Counted from the first letter of the stretch, positions 47,001 to 55,501 are shown. The stretch: 64,000 nt of DNA from Opitutales bacterium (GCA_029254745.1 JAQWWZ010000001.1:1-64000), one strand, 5' to 3'. Notes: generated from the letters alone by a model not told the origin. Numbers and translations: made by a program.

Positions 47001-47482
47001 AATACAGAGAGTTTCGGGAAAAGTATGGCGACGTTTCAGTTCTCCCGACGACCGCTTATTTTCATGGACTAAATCCTGGCGAAGAAATTTCCATCCAGAT
47101 CGAGGAAGGTAAGACTCTTTTCGTAAAACTACTCCATGTTGGAGAACCTGATGAAAATGGCGTCCGCTCTATAACCTTCGAATTGAACGGAAAGGCAAGA
47201 ACCACGATGGTCCAAGATAAAAGTGTCAAAGGTGAGACCAAAGCCAGAGAAAAAGCAGATCCAGCTAACTCACTTCACATTGCAGCCCCCATACCAGCCA
47301 TGGTCAGCGGCATCGCAACGAGTGTCGGTAAAACTATTGCCAAAGGTGAAAAAGTTGCAGTTCTTGAAGCAATGAAGATGCAAACTACTCTTTACGCTTC
47401 GTCAGATGGAGTCGTTGATGAAATTCTTGTAGCTGTCGGAGACTCGGTTGAATCCAAGGATTTAGTTGTTCGCTTACGTTAG
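44045..47482 (+). CDS. pyc: Pyruvate carboxylase
   Basis: 1145 residues, the full single-chain enzyme. Biotin carboxylase is at about 1-450 (FGGGGRGMRVV, HLHERDCSVQRRYQKVVE, EMNPRIQVEHTVTE), carboxyltransferase at about 535-815 (TTLRDAHQSLFAARMR, MWGGATFDTCMRFL, RGSNAVGY), then the tetramerisation and biotinyl domains (VLEAMKMQT, Lys1111 is the biotin site). It makes oxaloacetate from pyruvate to refill the TCA cycle. Stand-alone gene, no ribosome site seen. Confidence 0.97.
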   Translation: MKKLLVANRSEIAVRIFRSASELNLRTVAIYAEEDRFGVHRFKADEAYLIGKGKGPVAAYLDIESIISLAKEKKVDMIHPGYGFLSENAEFARACEDAGIIFIGPSPELLESMGDKVAAKKAADEAGVPTLPATPNPVANPKEALKWGRKIGFPLIIKAAFGGGGRGMRVVHKEEDLKSMLEEAQGEAERAFGNSSVFLERYVGRAKHLEVQILGDRKGNVVHLHERDCSVQRRYQKVVEVAPSIGLDPKVVNELCQAGVDLANNVGYNNAGTVEFLLDQDTNEWFFIEMNPRIQVEHTVTEQITGIDIVRSQILVAMEHDLHGKRIGIPTQDHIPRNGCAVQCRVTTEDPEKDFTPDYGKILSYRSAAGFGVRLDGAMGDTGSIITPFYDSLLVKLTTSGPDLPQALDRMHRSLREMRIRGVKTNIPFLENVITHKDFIQGKATTRMIDITPSLFQFKARRDRASRLLGYLGEVIVNGNPQVKGRERVSNPLPLIVPEHDARAEPPRGTRDLLLSMGAPKFSQWMRDQKPLMITDTTLRDAHQSLFAARMRSHDMLSVADFISRRLSGLFSLEMWGGATFDTCMRFLGECPFERLRTLREKIPNVLFQMLLRGSNAVGYANYPDNVVREFIIHSSQAGMDVFRIFDSLNYLPNLKVAMQTVAEKTNSLCEAAVCFTGDFTNSSEEKYVLKYYVDLAKELEKMGAHILAIKDMAGLCHPIAAHRLVKALRNETSLPIHFHTHDSSGIASASVLKAAEAGVDVVDLAVSSMSGCTSQPNLNSVVHALQNAPRSTGLQVDALNELSIYWEAVRQYYAPFDTSPPFGSAEVYQHQMPGGQYTNLREQATALGLGKRWPDVVKTYQEVNELLGNIVKVTPSSKCVGDLAIFLITKGVKPRDLANLPPETGFPESVKDLMSGNLGQPKGGWPKDVQKVILGDRKPLRGRPGATAPKIDLRQEKTKIKKKYGSKSTDDDLFSSLMYPKVYEEYREFREKYGDVSVLPTTAYFHGLNPGEEISIQIEEGKTLFVKLLHVGEPDENGVRSITFELNGKARTTMVQDKSVKGETKAREKADPANSLHIAAPIPAMVSGIATSVGKTIAKGEKVAVLEAMKMQTTLYASSDGVVDEILVAVGDSVESKDLVVRLR

Positions 47483-47520
47483 TGCTAAAGCTTTTTATGG
47501 ATCAACCGATTCTTTAAAAG

Positions 47521-49053
47521 GTGAGACTTTATATTTCCACCTCATTTCCTGATGCCGGAAGGTTTATCTTTGGCCTTTTCTTTTTGTGCGGTTGTTTTAC
47601 TTTGCAGGGAAAGCCAATCCTTTTTCCAGAACTCAATTTAGAACGGGCGATTTGCCAATCATTGGGAGTTTCTCGAGAAAACTTAACTAAGAAAGAGTTA
47701 CAAGATAACTTAAGAAGCTTGGATGCAAGCTCTCTTGAAATTAGGGACTTAACTGGACTGGAACATGCGACTAACTTGGAAATTCTTGTACTTCGGGACA
47801 ATCACATAGAGGACTTAAGTCCGATCTCAGATCTTGCACACTTAAGGAAATTGGATCTATCTAGTAATCGTATTCGAAACCTTCGCCAATTGGTTTCTCT
47901 TTCCGGCAGTAAAATGAGAAAGAAGGTAGTTGATGTCCAACTCTCCTTGGAAGACCATAAAGTACCCCGAGCTCAAAAAGTGAAAATAATCCAAGAGTTG
48001 TCAGTTTTGGTCGAGCGTCTCAAACTAGGACCGTGGAGTTTGCGGGAGCTGAATTTAGCAGATAACCGACTACTTGGTCTTACCGGCATCGAGTTTTTAA
48101 CTGATCTTACTTTTTTAAATGTTTCTAAAAATTCATTGATTGATCTTGAAGGTCTCAACCGCCTGAAGTCCTTGACCACCCTTTATGCCCAGCAAAACCA
48201 ACTTGGACGCATCGAGTCTTATGTAGATGAAAATAAAAATAAAACTTACGACCAAGGTGAACCCATTGATGATCAGAGCGGAAATGGGAAGCGAGATATC
48301 GATCCTCTAGTCGAGGTTCAATCGCTTCCCCAACTAGCCCATCTTTATTTGTATAATAATCTCATCGAATCTATAGATTCGATTCAAGATTTGCCCAATT
48401 TAGTTACTCTTTTTGCTTCTGGAAATAAGTTGAGGAACATTTCTAAACTACAAAATTGTAAAAATTTAATAAGACTTTCCTTATCTGATAATAAAATTTC
48501 GAGTCTTGCCGGTTTGGGTAAACTTCGACGGTTACAATATCTTTACCTTGTCGAAAATAGGCTTTCTGACCTGCGTCCTCTTCGTGGTATGACGAGTCTG
48601 AAAGAGTTACATTTACAACGTAACCAACTGGTTGAGGTAAGACCAATTGAAACCCTTACAAATTTGGAAGTACTGTCTCTCTCCTACAACATGATCTACG
48701 ATGTTAGGTTCACTGAACCCCTTACGAAACTAAAAAGGTTTTCTATGGCATACAATTGCTTTGTAAGCGACGCAGCTTCCTTGCAGGTTATGAAAGCCAA
48801 AGGTGGGCGAGTAACTATTGGTAATCAACGTACAAGGATACCGGAAGTCGAAAGTCTTGTGGCTTTTCTTTCGGGGTACCCCTCGGCAAATGAGGAGCTT
48901 GGGGATTATCTTGTAGCAAATGGGTACAATAATTTCATGGATTACATTGATGATCTGTCGATCACTGATGAAGAAAAGGCAAATGCTTTTAGAACTTGGG
49001 AAAAAACTTTTAAAAATGGTAAAAAGTTAAATGAGTTGCCCCCGACAAGATAA
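47521..49053 (+). CDS. Exported leucine-rich-repeat protein with a calcium-loop-like insert
   Basis: 510 residues, GTG start. A signal peptide covers about residues 13-30. Residues 30-460 carry some 12 internalin-type leucine-rich repeats (LEILVLRDNHIEDLSPI, LRKLDLSSNRIRNL, LRELNLADNRL and so on). At about residues 236-262 the repeats are interrupted by an acidic segment (DENKNKTYDQGE, then DDQSGNGKRD) spaced like two EF-hand or dockerin-type calcium loops. A helical tail of about 50 residues ends the protein. A ligand-binding surface or periplasmic protein is inferred. It follows pyc by 38 bases. Confidence 0.85.
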   Translation: MRLYISTSFPDAGRFIFGLFFLCGCFTLQGKPILFPELNLERAICQSLGVSRENLTKKELQDNLRSLDASSLEIRDLTGLEHATNLEILVLRDNHIEDLSPISDLAHLRKLDLSSNRIRNLRQLVSLSGSKMRKKVVDVQLSLEDHKVPRAQKVKIIQELSVLVERLKLGPWSLRELNLADNRLLGLTGIEFLTDLTFLNVSKNSLIDLEGLNRLKSLTTLYAQQNQLGRIESYVDENKNKTYDQGEPIDDQSGNGKRDIDPLVEVQSLPQLAHLYLYNNLIESIDSIQDLPNLVTLFASGNKLRNISKLQNCKNLIRLSLSDNKISSLAGLGKLRRLQYLYLVENRLSDLRPLRGMTSLKELHLQRNQLVEVRPIETLTNLEVLSLSYNMIYDVRFTEPLTKLKRFSMAYNCFVSDAASLQVMKAKGGRVTIGNQRTRIPEVESLVAFLSGYPSANEELGDYLVANGYNNFMDYIDDLSITDEEKANAFRTWEKTFKNGKKLNELPPTR

Positions 49054-49074
49054 TCAGCCTCACAGACAAAAGAA

Positions 49075-49269
49075 TTATCTGGTTTCTAGGTATAACAAGG
49101 TCGCGAAGATTATGGTCGTGATAAAGCAAACGAGATAGACCAGCCTCAAAACTAGCTTCTGCATCCCGTGTGAGCGAACAAAGCTGTCCACAAATTTGTA
49201 ATATTCCCGCTTAAATCTTTTTTTAAACGGTTTTTTTCTTTTTTTATTTTCCGAATTTAACATCTCCAT
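49075..49269 (-). CDS. Small basic membrane protein
   Basis: 64 residues. The N-terminal half is strongly basic (KKRKKPFKKRFKREYYKF), and residues 40-60 form one membrane helix. Met3 is an equally plausible start. It lies alone between the LRR gene and lpxC, on the opposite strand. Unknown function; it could also be a spurious frame, but the basic-plus-helix layout is protein-like. Confidence 0.5.
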   Translation of the reverse strand: MEMLNSENKKRKKPFKKRFKREYYKFVDSFVRSHGMQKLVLRLVYLVCFITTIIFATLLYLETR

Positions 49270-49369
49270 TCTCGTCTAAGGCTAATTTAAAAAAGGAGCA
49301 AGCTTGGAGAATTCATGCTTCTATCTTTACATCTGCTGAATGTTAAAATAGGTGTTTTGTTTTCAATCA

Positions 49370-50716
49370 ATGTCCATCAAGCAAAGGTCCATCCGCCAAG
49401 AGCGTAGTATAACCGGTAAATCATTACATACCGGAGAAGAAGTTTCGCTTACCATCAAGCCAGCGAAGGCGAATACTGGATATGTATTCCGCAGGATTGA
49501 TTTATATGGACAGCCAGAAATTAAGCCCATCGCTGCGAATGTTACCGAATTGGTCAGAAGCACAACGATTTCCAATGGCAATGCAAAAGTTCATACGATC
49601 GAACATGTCCTTAGTGCATTGGCAGGTTCTGGGATCGATAATGCGATTATAGACCTTGATGCGAGTGAACCGCCTATTATGGATGGTTCTTCACGACCGT
49701 TTGCTAATCTTATTCTTGAGGCTGAGCCATGTGACTTGGATGAGGAAAGGCAATTCTTTAAACTTCCCAGTCCTGTATCCGTGACCGATGGTAACCGCTC
49801 GATGATTGCCTTGCCCTACGATGGGTTTCGGATTACTTGCACTTCGACCGATGAACGGGCGAGTCATGTTCAACACCTGTCGATTGAGTTAGATCCTGAA
49901 ATCTACTTGGCCGAGCTAGCACCCGCTCGAACTTTTACACTGTATGAAGACATTGAGGAACTGTTGAAACTTGGAAAAATTCGTGGCGGCAGTCTTGATA
50001 GTGCAATTGTTATAAAGGGGGATAAAATTTTATCCAAGGAAGCCCTTCGTTTTGAGGATGAATTTGTTCGGCATAAAATCTTGGACATCGTAGGCGACCT
50101 GACACTTTTAGGAAAACCTTTACAAGCTCACATCATAGCAGTTCGCCCGGGACATTCTCTTAATGCAAGGTTGACGACGAAGTTGCACGAGTTAATGAGT
50201 CATGCAGAGAAACCCAAAGCGGCTAGCTCTTCACCTGCCAAGGGTAAGTCATTTGTATTACCTGACGAGACTGAGCTTGATGTAAGAAGGGTACTGGATG
50301 TTTTACCCCACCGTTTCCCTTTTGTTATGATTGATAAGGTCGTATCCATTGAAGGGGATCAAAAATTAGTTGGAATTAAAAATGTTTCAATCAATGAACC
50401 TTTTTTCCCCGGGCATTTCCCTGGTCATCCTGTAATGCCAGGAGTTTTGCAGCTTGAGGCAATGGCTCAGGCTGCGGGCATTCTTTTATTACGTAGAGGA
50501 TCGGCAGAGGGTAAAGTCGCGTTTTTTATGAGTGCGGATAAGGTCAAATTTCGAAAGCCCGTAGTTCCAGGTGATCAATTGATTGTTACTGCGAAACTTG
50601 AAAAAGTCAGAGGTAACAAGATAGCTACAGCAAGTGTAGATTGTAGAGTAGGGGAGCAAGTTGTTTCCTCTGCTAGCTTAATGTTTTCGATTGTTGACGG
50701 GAAAGATGCTTTTTAA
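49370..50716 (+). CDS. lpxC/fabZ: Fused UDP-3-O-acyl-GlcNAc deacetylase / 3-hydroxyacyl-ACP dehydratase
   Basis: 448 residues from ATG 49370 (a GTG six codons earlier is less likely). Residues 1-290 are LpxC, the committed zinc deacetylase of lipid A synthesis: [10 protein letters not shown] with His79, then [12 protein letters not shown] with His235 and Asp239, and IMDGSS. Residues 305-448 are FabZ, which dehydrates 3-hydroxyacyl-ACP: [11 protein letters not shown] and [23 protein letters not shown] with the catalytic His and Glu. The two compete for the same hydroxyacyl pool, and the fusion is known from Bacteroidota, Chlorobiota and Verrucomicrobiota. lpxA follows after 6 bases. Confidence 0.96.
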   Translation: MSIKQRSIRQERSITGKSLHTGEEVSLTIKPAKANTGYVFRRIDLYGQPEIKPIAANVTELVRSTTISNGNAKVHTIEHVLSALAGSGIDNAIIDLDASEPPIMDGSSRPFANLILEAEPCDLDEERQFFKLPSPVSVTDGNRSMIALPYDGFRITCTSTDERASHVQHLSIELDPEIYLAELAPARTFTLYEDIEELLKLGKIRGGSLDSAIVIKGDKILSKEALRFEDEFVRHKILDIVGDLTLLGKPLQAHIIAVRPGHSLNARLTTKLHELMSHAEKPKAASSSPAKGKSFVLPDETELDVRRVLDVLPHRFPFVMIDKVVSIEGDQKLVGIKNVSINEPFFPGHFPGHPVMPGVLQLEAMAQAAGILLLRRGSAEGKVAFFMSADKVKFRKPVVPGDQLIVTAKLEKVRGNKIATASVDCRVGEQVVSSASLMFSIVDGKDAF

Positions 50717-50722
50717 GATTAA

Positions 50723-51502
50723 ATGGGCGTAAATATTCATTCTAGTGCGATTGTTGATCCCAAGGCAAAACTTGGTGAGAATGTGGTGATCGATGCCTTT
50801 GCGATGATTGGACCACAAGCTAGTATAGGCGATAACTGTCGTATTTTTCATCATGCAACTGTAGAGGGTCGGGTTACTCTAGGTTCGGGGAATCTCATTC
50901 ATTCTTATTCTTTGATCGGGGGACTCACTCATGATCTGAAATACCAAGGCGGAGAGCCAGGTCTCGAAATCGGAGATAATAATATCTTTCGGGAATATGT
51001 GACTGCCCATGTGGCAACTGAAGAAGAGGATCTAACTGTGATCGGGTCTGATAATGTATTCCTCGCATACAGCCATGTTGCCCACGATTGCCAAGTGGGT
51101 AATCATTTAATAATGAGTAGTCATTCCGCACTCGGGGGGCATGTAGTCGTTCAGGATCATGTTAATGTAGGATGGAATGCAGGCGTTCATCAATTTTGTC
51201 GTCTTGGTAAGCATTGTATGGTTTCTGCGTGTTCAAAATTAGTACAAGATGTCCCCCCTTACATGCTTGCCGATGGATTTCCAGCGGAAGTCCGTTCAAT
51301 TAATAAAATCGGTATGGAGCGAAATGGGTTTTCGAGTGATGAAATCGATGAAGTCCGCGGAGTTTTCAAAAAAATCTACAAGAGTGATTATAATCGGAGC
51401 CAAGCATTGGCTATTTTGTCGGATGATCAGAGTATAGCAGATAAACCTGTCCTGAATGAAATCATTGATTTTATTCAGAATAGCGGTAGGGGCGTTGCCT
51501 GA
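50723..51502 (+). CDS. lpxA: UDP-N-acetylglucosamine acyltransferase
   Basis: 259 residues, left-handed beta-helix built of hexapeptide repeats (VDPKAKLGENVVI, IGDNCRIFHHATVEG). The catalytic His lies in SHVAHDCQVG, and GWNAGVHQFCRLGKH and the C-terminal helical region (IKKIY-like FKKIYKS) fit LpxA. It performs the first step of lipid A synthesis in the cytoplasm, upstream of LpxC, with which it forms an operon. Confidence 0.96.
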   Translation: MGVNIHSSAIVDPKAKLGENVVIDAFAMIGPQASIGDNCRIFHHATVEGRVTLGSGNLIHSYSLIGGLTHDLKYQGGEPGLEIGDNNIFREYVTAHVATEEEDLTVIGSDNVFLAYSHVAHDCQVGNHLIMSSHSALGGHVVVQDHVNVGWNAGVHQFCRLGKHCMVSACSKLVQDVPPYMLADGFPAEVRSINKIGMERNGFSSDEIDEVRGVFKKIYKSDYNRSQALAILSDDQSIADKPVLNEIIDFIQNSGRGVA

Positions 51503-51533
51503 CTTGGAATCTTACTCGAGTATTTGTTTTAAT

Positions 51534-51839
51534 TTAATCTAAATTTCTCAACGACTTAAAGTATTCCCATGAATATATACCTGTTGAATGTCCATCACTA
51601 AAAACTAGGCGAAGTGCGTAGTTTCCAATGAGATGGAAATCTTTGATAATAACATGGTCAAAGTTTTCATTGTTGGAAGCTCCACCCCTGATTTTTCCGA
51701 AAATATCCATCTCACCTGCCTGATCAGCACTTGGGGAATGTTGACGAAGAAAGGAAGCATCCAAAAAATCCTCCTGCCCATCTGCCCAAAGTATGGCAAA
51801 TGAGTTTCCGATAATTTCATATCGAGTGGGCATTTCCAT
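51534..51839 (-). CDS. DUF971 domain protein
   Basis: 101 residues, almost the whole DUF971 domain (also the N-terminal domain of gamma-butyrobetaine hydroxylases). Family landmarks are FAILWADGQEDFLDASFLRQHSPSA near the start and VIIKDFHLIGNYALRLVFSDGHSTGIYSWEYFKSL at the end (seen in parts). The CP-x-C cysteines that often bind metal are replaced (HSPSADQ). Function unknown; the family is linked by context to iron-sulfur protein handling, and mrp is close by here. It lies 3 bases downstream of the acidic protein gene and probably forms an operon with it. Confidence 0.85.
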   Translation of the reverse strand: MEMPTRYEIIGNSFAILWADGQEDFLDASFLRQHSPSADQAGEMDIFGKIRGGASNNENFDHVIIKDFHLIGNYALRLVFSDGHSTGIYSWEYFKSLRNLD

Positions 51840-51842
51840 AAC

Positions 51843-52403
51843 CTAAATAAAGGAATCTAAGCTGTTCCCTGAAGACGGGGGTTCTGATGGATCACTCCCG
51901 CTTTTGTAGTAGGGGTCCATAACTTCATTCCGGTATGAACGACTAAAATCCTCGCCTCTTTCGGCAGCCCGGTTGAATGCTTGTACTTCTTTTTCAACTA
52001 AATCCTTGTGGAGATCTTTTTTCTGGAGATCCTCGTCTAAGCTGCGTTCGTCCCAGTATTTATCATTATGCAATTGGCTTGGAATAACTGTCGGTGGCAG
52101 GTTCGTTGGTTTTACGACTTCCCAGTCTGGTTTTCTTGTACAATCTATACCCGCGTCGTCTTGGTTATCGACACTTGGTAAAGGATTCCCTGCTTGGGGA
52201 CATTCTAGCTGGGATTCCAAAGAATCTTCTCCACGCAGATTCCCACCTAATTCAAGAGGCTCTGGAGATTTTGTAACCCGTTGAGAGCTATCTTGAGCCA
52301 TTTCTGGCAGATCTAATTTGGAAGCTTCATCTCTGCTTGCTTGAATCTCTTTAAATGCATTTTCATTAAGATTCGAGATACTTTGGCTAGATGAACTGTC
52401 CAT
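51843..52403 (-). CDS. Acidic hypothetical protein
   Basis: 186 residues, hydrophilic, rich in Ser, Asp, Glu and Pro, with no signal peptide or membrane segment. It looks mostly disordered; the only structured part may be at 110-160 (YWDERSLDEDLQKKDLHKDLVEKEVQAFNRAAERGEDF, quoted in outline), which is helical. I recognise no family. Tight spacing to the DUF971 gene supports a real gene. Confidence 0.65.
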   Translation of the reverse strand: MDSSSSQSISNLNENAFKEIQASRDEASKLDLPEMAQDSSQRVTKSPEPLELGGNLRGEDSLESQLECPQAGNPLPSVDNQDDAGIDCTRKPDWEVVKPTNLPPTVIPSQLHNDKYWDERSLDEDLQKKDLHKDLVEKEVQAFNRAAERGEDFSRSYRNEVMDPYYKSGSDPSEPPSSGNSLDSFI

Positions 52404-52508
52404 ACGATAAATTTGAAGTAAGGATGAATGATTTGCAAATTCAAATCATATTTTTAATTAGAGCATTTTAGCATTGCTCGATGTCCTACGATTCCATACA
52501 CATAAGAA

Positions 52509-52679
52509 ATGGCTAGAGATACGATAATTCTTGAATGCACAGAAGCACGCAAAGAAGGAAAACCTCCTTCTCGTTACATGGCATCCAGAAATAAAAAGCT
52601 CCAAACGGACCCAGTTGAGAAGAAAAAGTATAACCGCTTCCTTCGCCGCCATACTCTGCATCGCGAGATTAAGAGTTAA
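52509..52679 (+). CDS. rpmG: 50S ribosomal protein L33
   Basis: 56 residues: [14 protein letters not shown] at the start, then [14 protein letters not shown] and the basic end ([14 protein letters not shown]). This is the L33 fold of the large ribosomal subunit. It is the zinc-independent type: only one of the cysteines of C+ forms remains (Cys10). The gene is short and sits in a gap; a longer overlapping frame at 52531-52779 is not a gene. It is convergent with mrp, 5 bases apart. Confidence 0.95.
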   Translation: MARDTIILECTEARKEGKPPSRYMASRNKKLQTDPVEKKKYNRFLRRHTLHREIKS

Positions 52680-52684
52680 TCCTT

Positions 52685-53749
52685 TCATTGCCCCCCAACG
52701 GGCACAATATTTACAATCTCTTCAGCAATATTTGCCAGGGATTGTGATGCTCTTCCCTGAGGATTTCCTATCACAGTAGGAATTCCATGATCTGCACCTT
52801 GTCTCACTTCCTCTACGAGAGGAATCTCACCCAAGAATACAGTTTCCAACTTCTGTGCAGTCAAAGGACCACCACCTTGGCCAAATAAAAAGCTTTTTTC
52901 ACCGGTGCTCTCGTTAAGAAGATAACTCATGTTTTCTATTACTCCCAAAATGGGAACATTAACCTTTGAAAACATTCTCGCTCCGCGTCTGGCTACATCG
53001 ACCGCTGCTTTTTGTGGGGTGGTCACAATTACAACTCCGTCTAATGGTAAAATCTGAGCTAACGAGAGTTGTGCATCTCCAGTCCCTGGAGGGAGATCAA
53101 TCAGTAAGTAGTCCAAGTCTCCCCACGCAACATTAGATGCGAATTGCTGGATTGTTTTCATAACCATAGGACCACGCCAAACAACTGGGGTTTCTTCATC
53201 CACCAGCAAACCCATAGACATGACTTTTATTCCATAATTTTCAACGGGTTCCAGCAAATTTTCTTCGAGTGCGGTGGGTTGTTCTGATATCCCAAGTTGT
53301 AAAGGAATAGATGGTCCATATAGGTCACAGTCCATGACACCTACAGAAAAAGGTTTTCCGTTATCTCCACTCTGCCTGCTTAAAGCACAGGCAAGATTTG
53401 CGGTGACGGTTGACTTACCCACACCTCCTTTACCACTGGCAATCGCGATTATTCTTTTGACTCCGGCAAGGTTGTTTTTCTCGTTTTGAGTATTTCCCTT
53501 TTTGTCTTGTTTGAAAATGACTTGGATGTCGTGTTTTTTTACCGATGGTGCTTCCTCTAAAACTTTTTGAATCCCGGTCTTTATGGTATTTGGGAGAGTG
53601 GAGTCTTCTCCGCTTACTTCCACTTTTATTTTAGCATAGCCATCGGTAAAGCTCACATCAGTCACAAGCCCAAAGGAAACAATATCTCTGCTAAACCCAG
53701 GATATTTTACTTTTTTTAAAAGAACGAGAATGTCTTCTTCAGTTGTCAT
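52685..53749 (-). CDS. mrp: Mrp/NBP35-family iron-sulfur carrier P-loop ATPase
   Basis: 354 residues from the internal ATG at 53747-53749 (10 more codons are possible upstream). Residues 1-85 are a MIP18/DUF59 domain (DILVLLKKVKYPGFSRDIVSFGLV region). The ParA-like ATPase follows: GKGGVGKSTVTANLACAL Walker A, MDCDLYGPSIP, VVWRGPMV, DLPPGTGDAQLSL. Family members carry or insert [4Fe-4S] clusters. The usual CPxC motif after ENMSY is absent here (NMSYLLNESTGEKSFLFGQGGG, shown in part), so cluster binding by this copy is in doubt. Confidence 0.93.
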   Translation of the reverse strand: MTTEEDILVLLKKVKYPGFSRDIVSFGLVTDVSFTDGYAKIKVEVSGEDSTLPNTIKTGIQKVLEEAPSVKKHDIQVIFKQDKKGNTQNEKNNLAGVKRIIAIASGKGGVGKSTVTANLACALSRQSGDNGKPFSVGVMDCDLYGPSIPLQLGISEQPTALEENLLEPVENYGIKVMSMGLLVDEETPVVWRGPMVMKTIQQFASNVAWGDLDYLLIDLPPGTGDAQLSLAQILPLDGVVIVTTPQKAAVDVARRGARMFSKVNVPILGVIENMSYLLNESTGEKSFLFGQGGGPLTAQKLETVFLGEIPLVEEVRQGADHGIPTVIGNPQGRASQSLANIAEEIVNIVPVGGQ

Positions 53750-53917
53750 AATTAATGGAATCATCAAGGGTTCATTCATGACTATGGCAATGCAAAATTT
53801 AAGTTTTATAAATTTTGTTCCCGAAATTACTATTCATCATTAGCGAGTGTTTGCGCTTGCGAGATACGGTAAGTTTTAGATGGTAAAGGTATGAATGTGG
53901 ATATTTACTGGTTTAGT

Positions 53918-55117
53918 ATGAAGATAATTTCGCTTGGGCTTATTGGATGTACTTCGGTTCTTGGCCAAGGTAGTTCGACGATTGTACTTGGTCCAATCGA
54001 AGGAGAACTTGCCAAGAAGCAAATTGCATTGGATATCGAAGGTACACAAAAAGATCTACTCCCCCTTGCCACCAGAGCCATTCAAGCTCACGGAGCGCTT
54101 CGGTTAGCAAATTCTCAATCCAGTCAATTTGGAATTACTTTATTTTCTCAAGGAAGTAACATTGTCCAAGTTCGAATTTCTTCGGGAAAACCGCGAAAAA
54201 TTATAAAAACCTTCTCACAAGAAGGAAATTCAATGAGGCAGGCAACTTTTCGAGCATTAGACCAAATGGTTTTGGCCATTACCGGGGTTCACGGTTTTTT
54301 TGATGGTCAACTTGCTTATCTTTCATCGCTATCAGGAAATAAAGAAATTTTTGTTTCAGATGCCTTAATGAGCACGGCTCGTCCGCAAACATCGTTTGGC
54401 AAAATCACTTTCAATCCGAGCTGGGATAATGCAGGCAAAGGGGTCTTCTTTACTAGTAATCGAAAAATATTTAATAATGTATACCATCTAGATTTTTCAT
54501 CCCGTAAAATTTCTAATGTCGCAAGTTATAAAGGCAGTAATTTAAGAGCGGTTCAAAATCCCCGTACCAATCAAGTTGCATTAATCCTATCTGCATCAGG
54601 AAATCCGGAGGTTTGGCTGGCCGAAAGTTTGAGTAGCAAACCTCGAAAGGTTACCAATAACCGGAGTAATGAATCGGGTCCTTGCTGGTCTCCTGATGGG
54701 CGAAGAATGATTGTAACCTCAGATAGTCGGGGACGTCCTCAACTATATGAAGTTTCTTTATCTACGGGAAGACTTTCACGGATACCTACAAATATTAGTT
54801 CCCATTGTACAGAGGCATCATGGAACCCTACAGATGCGACACGGGTTGCATTTACCGCAGCAGTTGGAGGTGGTTTTCAAGTGTGCGAGTATAGTTTTGC
54901 CAAAAGGGAGACCAGGATTTTAACCCAAGGTACAAAGCATGGTATGCAACCAGTTTGGGCTAGGGATGGTCGCCATTTGTATTACACGGAAAGGGCTTCG
55001 ACTGGAGCGACTCGTATTATGCTATTAGATACCGAATTTGATGAAGCAAAACCGGTAGCCTTGCATGATTCTTCATTTGGGCACTGTTCCCAAGCAAGTT
55101 TTTATTTCTATCGCTGA
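53918..55117 (+). CDS. TolB-like beta-propeller protein
   Basis: 399 residues from Met at 53918; a start at 53891 would add nine residues. A short signal peptide ends near VLGQ. The N-terminal alpha/beta domain (about 15-120) is TolB-like, followed by WD40-like PD40 repeats: SWDNAGKGVFFTSNR, NPRTNQVALILSASGNPEVW, CWSPDGRRMIVTSDSRGRPQLY, WNPTDATRVAFTAA and WARDGRHLYYTERAS. A periplasmic role in envelope integrity is inferred from TolB; no tolQ, tolR or pal is nearby. Downstream is a gene relic. Confidence 0.88.
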   Translation: MKIISLGLIGCTSVLGQGSSTIVLGPIEGELAKKQIALDIEGTQKDLLPLATRAIQAHGALRLANSQSSQFGITLFSQGSNIVQVRISSGKPRKIIKTFSQEGNSMRQATFRALDQMVLAITGVHGFFDGQLAYLSSLSGNKEIFVSDALMSTARPQTSFGKITFNPSWDNAGKGVFFTSNRKIFNNVYHLDFSSRKISNVASYKGSNLRAVQNPRTNQVALILSASGNPEVWLAESLSSKPRKVTNNRSNESGPCWSPDGRRMIVTSDSRGRPQLYEVSLSTGRLSRIPTNISSHCTEASWNPTDATRVAFTAAVGGGFQVCEYSFAKRETRILTQGTKHGMQPVWARDGRHLYYTERASTGATRIMLLDTEFDEAKPVALHDSSFGHCSQASFYFYR

Positions 55118-55120
55118 CCC

Positions 55121-55501
55121 GAAAAAGCCCTCTGGAAAGCAGCTTTACAAGCTCTTCCTTGCTTTGTTGTAGAGCGAGAATTTACTCGCTCTGGTGCTTA
55201 ATTCGCAATAATTCCAAAAAATGGGCTTTTCAAAATGACCTTACTTACTTCAATCCTTACTCGCCGATCGCTTGCTGGCATGGTTCAATGTCTGGATTTA
55301 AAAACAGACGGTGCTGTGGGGGCAGAAGTGATTGATCTCAGTCTCAGCAAGATTGTTTTCGACTTCTTTTGCCTAGATACGCAAGATAGATGCTAGGTTG
55401 CTCACGCCATATTCAAAGCACTAACTAGTGGAGGTATGCTATTTCCTTTGCAGTTTTGGAAAAAGATCTTCGTGATAAATAAAGTTAAATATTCAAATTA
55501 A
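55121..55501 (+). pseudogene. Relic of an unidentified gene, two in-frame stops
   Basis: Between the TolB-like gene and ymdB one frame reads as protein for about 125 codons but contains a TAA near 55200 and a TAG at 55394-55396. The decoded pieces are WKAALQALPCFVVERE, FAIIPKNGLFKMTLLTSIL, LDLKTDGAVGAEVIDLSL and AIFKALTSGGMLFP, with no obvious compositional bias. Translation could begin only at ATG 55235, giving 53 residues. I do not recognise the parent. An 8-bp perfect hairpin (55171-55192, AGAGCGAG/CTCGCTCT) lies inside, without a T run. The reading could be chance, since no frameshift or paralogue confirms it. Confidence 0.4.

Noticed and set aside
52531-52779. 82-codon plus-strand frame across rpmG and the end of mrp
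   Set aside because: The alternative frame in the same bases encodes L33 with full family identity; this one overlaps two real genes.
55171-55192. 8-bp hairpin as terminator of the TolB-like gene
   Set aside because: The stem is perfect, but no T run follows, so I list it only as part of the relic.
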